A DNA stretch of 5,145 bases. Source: Solirubrobacterales bacterium (GTDB taxonomy: Bacteria; Actinomycetota; Thermoleophilia; Solirubrobacterales; Solirubrobacteraceae). The notes below the pieces were generated by a model, which saw only the letters and a program-made list of their open reading frames with translations, made no database searches and was not told the origin of the DNA. Where the stretch lies: assembly GCA_009781575.1 (NCBI GenBank), contig WQXW01000162.1:1-5145 (forward strand), read 5' to 3'. Made by a program: the position numbers and the translations under genes. Below, piece by piece: positions 3,845 through 5,145 of the stretch (the first letter of the stretch is position 1; each line of letters begins with the position of its first letter).

Positions 3845-5145
3845 ATGTGCGATGGTTGTCCGGTGCGCCGGCGCGCCCTGCCAGCCCCGATCGCTGTGGC
3901 CGCGAGTGCGCGGGCCCCCGCTGGGCGGGCCCCCGGTGCGCCGGCCCCGAGTGCGCCGGCCCCGAGTGCGCCGGCCGCCTGCGGCGCGCTGGCGATCACC
4001 GCGGTGGCCGCTGCGCTGGCGACGACGGCGCTGGCCGCCCTCGGCACGGCCGCGCTCAGTGCGCTGGCGCCCTCGCTCGCCCGCGCGGCCACGACCACGT
4101 TCGGCCCCAACCTCGCGGCCTACTCCGACTCCAACGCGGCCGGGTGCGAATCCAACCCGTTCAAGGAATCGCTCACCCACGCGAGCTCCTGCACGTGGAC
4201 GTCGGTCGCGCAGGCCAGTCCCACCGGCGGCCAGTTCATCGTGGGCAACGGCACGGTCACCGAGGTCACCGTGAAGGTGGGCGCCACCACCGGGCCGATG
4301 CAGGTCGTGGTGATGCGCGACGAAGTCGACCTGGCAAGCGAAGCGTCGGCGTACACGGGCTGCTGCACCGTTGTCGCCCAGAGCCCGCCGTTCACACCGG
4401 CGGCGAACTCGACCACGACCGTGCCGGTGCAGCTGCCGGTGCAGACGAGCATCGATCTGCGCGCCGGAACCGCCGCGCTCGATCTGATCGGGCTGTCGGT
4501 GCTCGAGGACGGCGTGCCCGTGCCGGCGGCCACCGGCGTGAAAGAAACACTGGAAGAACCGATCTACGCGGAAAGCGAAAGCGAAAGCGAAACGGAACCG
4601 GTGGAAGAAAAGCCGATCGAAGTGCGCAAGACCGAAGTGCAGCCGATCACCTTCCTGCAGGCGCCCGCAATCCAGCCCGGCCAGCCGGCGAGTGGCGAAC
4701 ACGGCAAGGGCGACCTCGTGCTGATGGACGTGGTCGCCAACATCACGCCCCCCACCCTCCCCGCCGGGTCGCCCACACACGCAGGCCTGGAACCGAGCCT
4801 CTCCGGGCTGAGCGGACCGCCCGGCGCCATCTCGCCGGGCGCACACCCCTCGATCGGCTTCTCCAGCTCGCCCTTCCTCGCAAAGGTGCTGCCCAGGAGA
4901 GCGCTCGTGACCCTCTCATGCGGAGCCGCCGCTCCCTGCGCGGGCACCGTGCGCCTACAGAGCGCGCCACCGCCACCACCCCCCGCCAAGAGCCCGCTCG
5001 GCGTGGGAGCCATAGCCGGGCGCAACCGGCGGGTGAAGCACACGCCGGCCGCGACACGCACGCCGGCCGCGAAGCACGAGCCGGCCGGGAAGCACGAGCC
5101 GGCCGGGAAGCACGAGCCGGCCGGGAAGCACGAGCCGGCCGGGAA
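3845..5145 (+). CDS. Secreted cell-surface protein with C-terminal Lys-His-Glu-Pro-Ala-Gly repeats, partial
   Basis: The frame is open from an ATG at 3845 to the window end (433 full codons). A basic N-terminus (VRRRALP) and an Ala/Pro/Ser stretch precede a long hydrophobic segment (about 46-76) ending in ARA|A near residue 81, a plausible signal peptide. The mature part starts TTTFGPN and contains C101, C116 and the adjacent pair C173-C174. It is rich in Val/Thr strands to about residue 230, resembling a beta-sandwich seen in exported Thermoleophilia proteins. Then come an acidic stretch E243-S-E-S-E-S-E, a Gly/Pro/Ser-rich region with C359 and C365 (LSC...PCAGT), six prolines at 375-380, and a basic repeat array from residue 398. 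GTG at 3863 is an alternative start (MRRRALP...). AGGG stands 8-9 bases before the ATG, so neither start is certain. The role is unknown; a wall-associated or surface protein is inferred. It is divergent from pepF. Confidence 0.78.
   Translation, partial: MCDGCPVRRRALPAPIAVAASARAPAGRAPGAPAPSAPAPSAPAACGALAITAVAAALATTALAALGTAALSALAPSLARAATTTFGPNLAAYSDSNAAGCESNPFKESLTHASSCTWTSVAQASPTGGQFIVGNGTVTEVTVKVGATTGPMQVVVMRDEVDLASEASAYTGCCTVVAQSPPFTPAANSTTTVPVQLPVQTSIDLRAGTAALDLIGLSVLEDGVPVPAATGVKETLEEPIYAESESESETEPVEEKPIEVRKTEVQPITFLQAPAIQPGQPASGEHGKGDLVLMDVVANITPPTLPAGSPTHAGLEPSLSGLSGPPGAISPGAHPSIGFSSSPFLAKVLPRRALVTLSCGAAAPCAGTVRLQSAPPPPPPAKSPLGVGAIAGRNRRVKHTPAATRTPAAKHEPAGKHEPAGKHEPAGKHEPAG
3936..3976. 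repeat. 15-bp tandem repeat, 2.7 copies, in the signal-peptide region
   Basis: GTGCGCCGGCCCCGA occurs at 3936-3950 and 3951-3965, and its first 11 bases again at 3966-3976. It encodes Ala-Pro-Ala-Pro-Ser repeats placed before the hydrophobic core of the signal sequence, lengthening its N-terminal part. The unit is in frame, so copy changes would keep the gene open. Confidence 0.85.
5036..5145 (+). repeat. 18-bp tandem repeat array encoding K-H-E-P-A-G, truncated by the window
   Basis: Six consecutive 18-bp units lie in frame: 5036-5053 (KHTPAA), 5054-5071 (TRTPAA) and four identical units from 5072 to 5143 (KHEPAG). Two bases of the next unit follow. The first two are diverged and the last four are identical at the DNA level, as expected of recent expansion by slippage or unequal recombination. 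The peptide is basic, His-rich and proline-kinked, so probably extended. The total copy number cannot be seen. Confidence 0.92.

Noticed and set aside
3607..4110. Minus-strand frame with ATG and Ala-rich N-terminus overlapping the pepF start
   Set aside because: It shares bases with both pepF and the secreted-protein gene in another frame and has no family features.
3809..4846. Extension of the pepF frame upstream to give a 957-residue protein
   Set aside because: The upstream part is Arg/Gly-rich, lacks any recognisable domain, and is antisense to the secreted-protein gene; PepF proteins are about 600 residues and GTG 3808 has a ribosome site.
5036..5145. CRISPR-like array at the right end
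   Set aside because: The 18-bp units are directly adjacent with no spacers and stay in frame in an open coding region.

Overview
The window reads as a very high-GC actinobacterial chromosome segment. Almost every third codon position in the genes is G or C, and GTG starts are common. The secreted protein at the right end has the Ala/Thr-rich signal and the Cys-poor beta-type domain with a late 'LSC...PCAGT' motif that I associate with Thermoleophilia (Solirubrobacterales). That assignment is inference from style; no rRNA or tRNA is present to confirm it.

Left part (1-1616, minus strand): a tight three-gene operon read right to left. It encodes a MauE-like membrane protein with a CGCFG motif, then a Tat-exported, very Cys-rich relative of the methylamine dehydrogenase light chain (MauA-like), then a membrane-anchored thioredoxin-like (MauD-like) protein cut by the window edge at its CxxC motif. 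The first two overlap by 4 bases (GTGA) and the third begins 7 bases later. The MauD-like gene is easily missed because it runs off the edge and its Ala/Pro/Thr linker is low complexity. In classical mau clusters MauE and MauD are needed for disulfide formation in MauA, so the three genes look like an exported substrate with its own oxidative folding helpers. The MauA-like protein has no Trp at the second tryptophan tryptophylquinone (TTQ) position, so it is probably not a standard methylamine dehydrogenase subunit. This is the most interesting part of the window.

Middle (1617-1972): a non-coding gap holding a clear intrinsic terminator for the gene to its right (pepF), a small hairpin, a 14-bp perfect palindrome, and an ordered array of four TGATCA-type 9-mers just upstream of the mauE-like gene. 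The array is probably the control region of the mau-like operon.

Centre (1973-3808, minus): an M3-family oligoendopeptidase F with HELGH and the downstream Glu ligand intact.

Right part (3845-5145, plus): a divergent gene, with only 36 bases between the two start codons. It encodes a secreted protein with a beta-rich N-terminal part, an acidic Ser-Glu stretch, a proline tract and a C-terminal array of 18-bp repeats encoding Lys-His-Glu-Pro-Ala-Gly. The array runs off the window.
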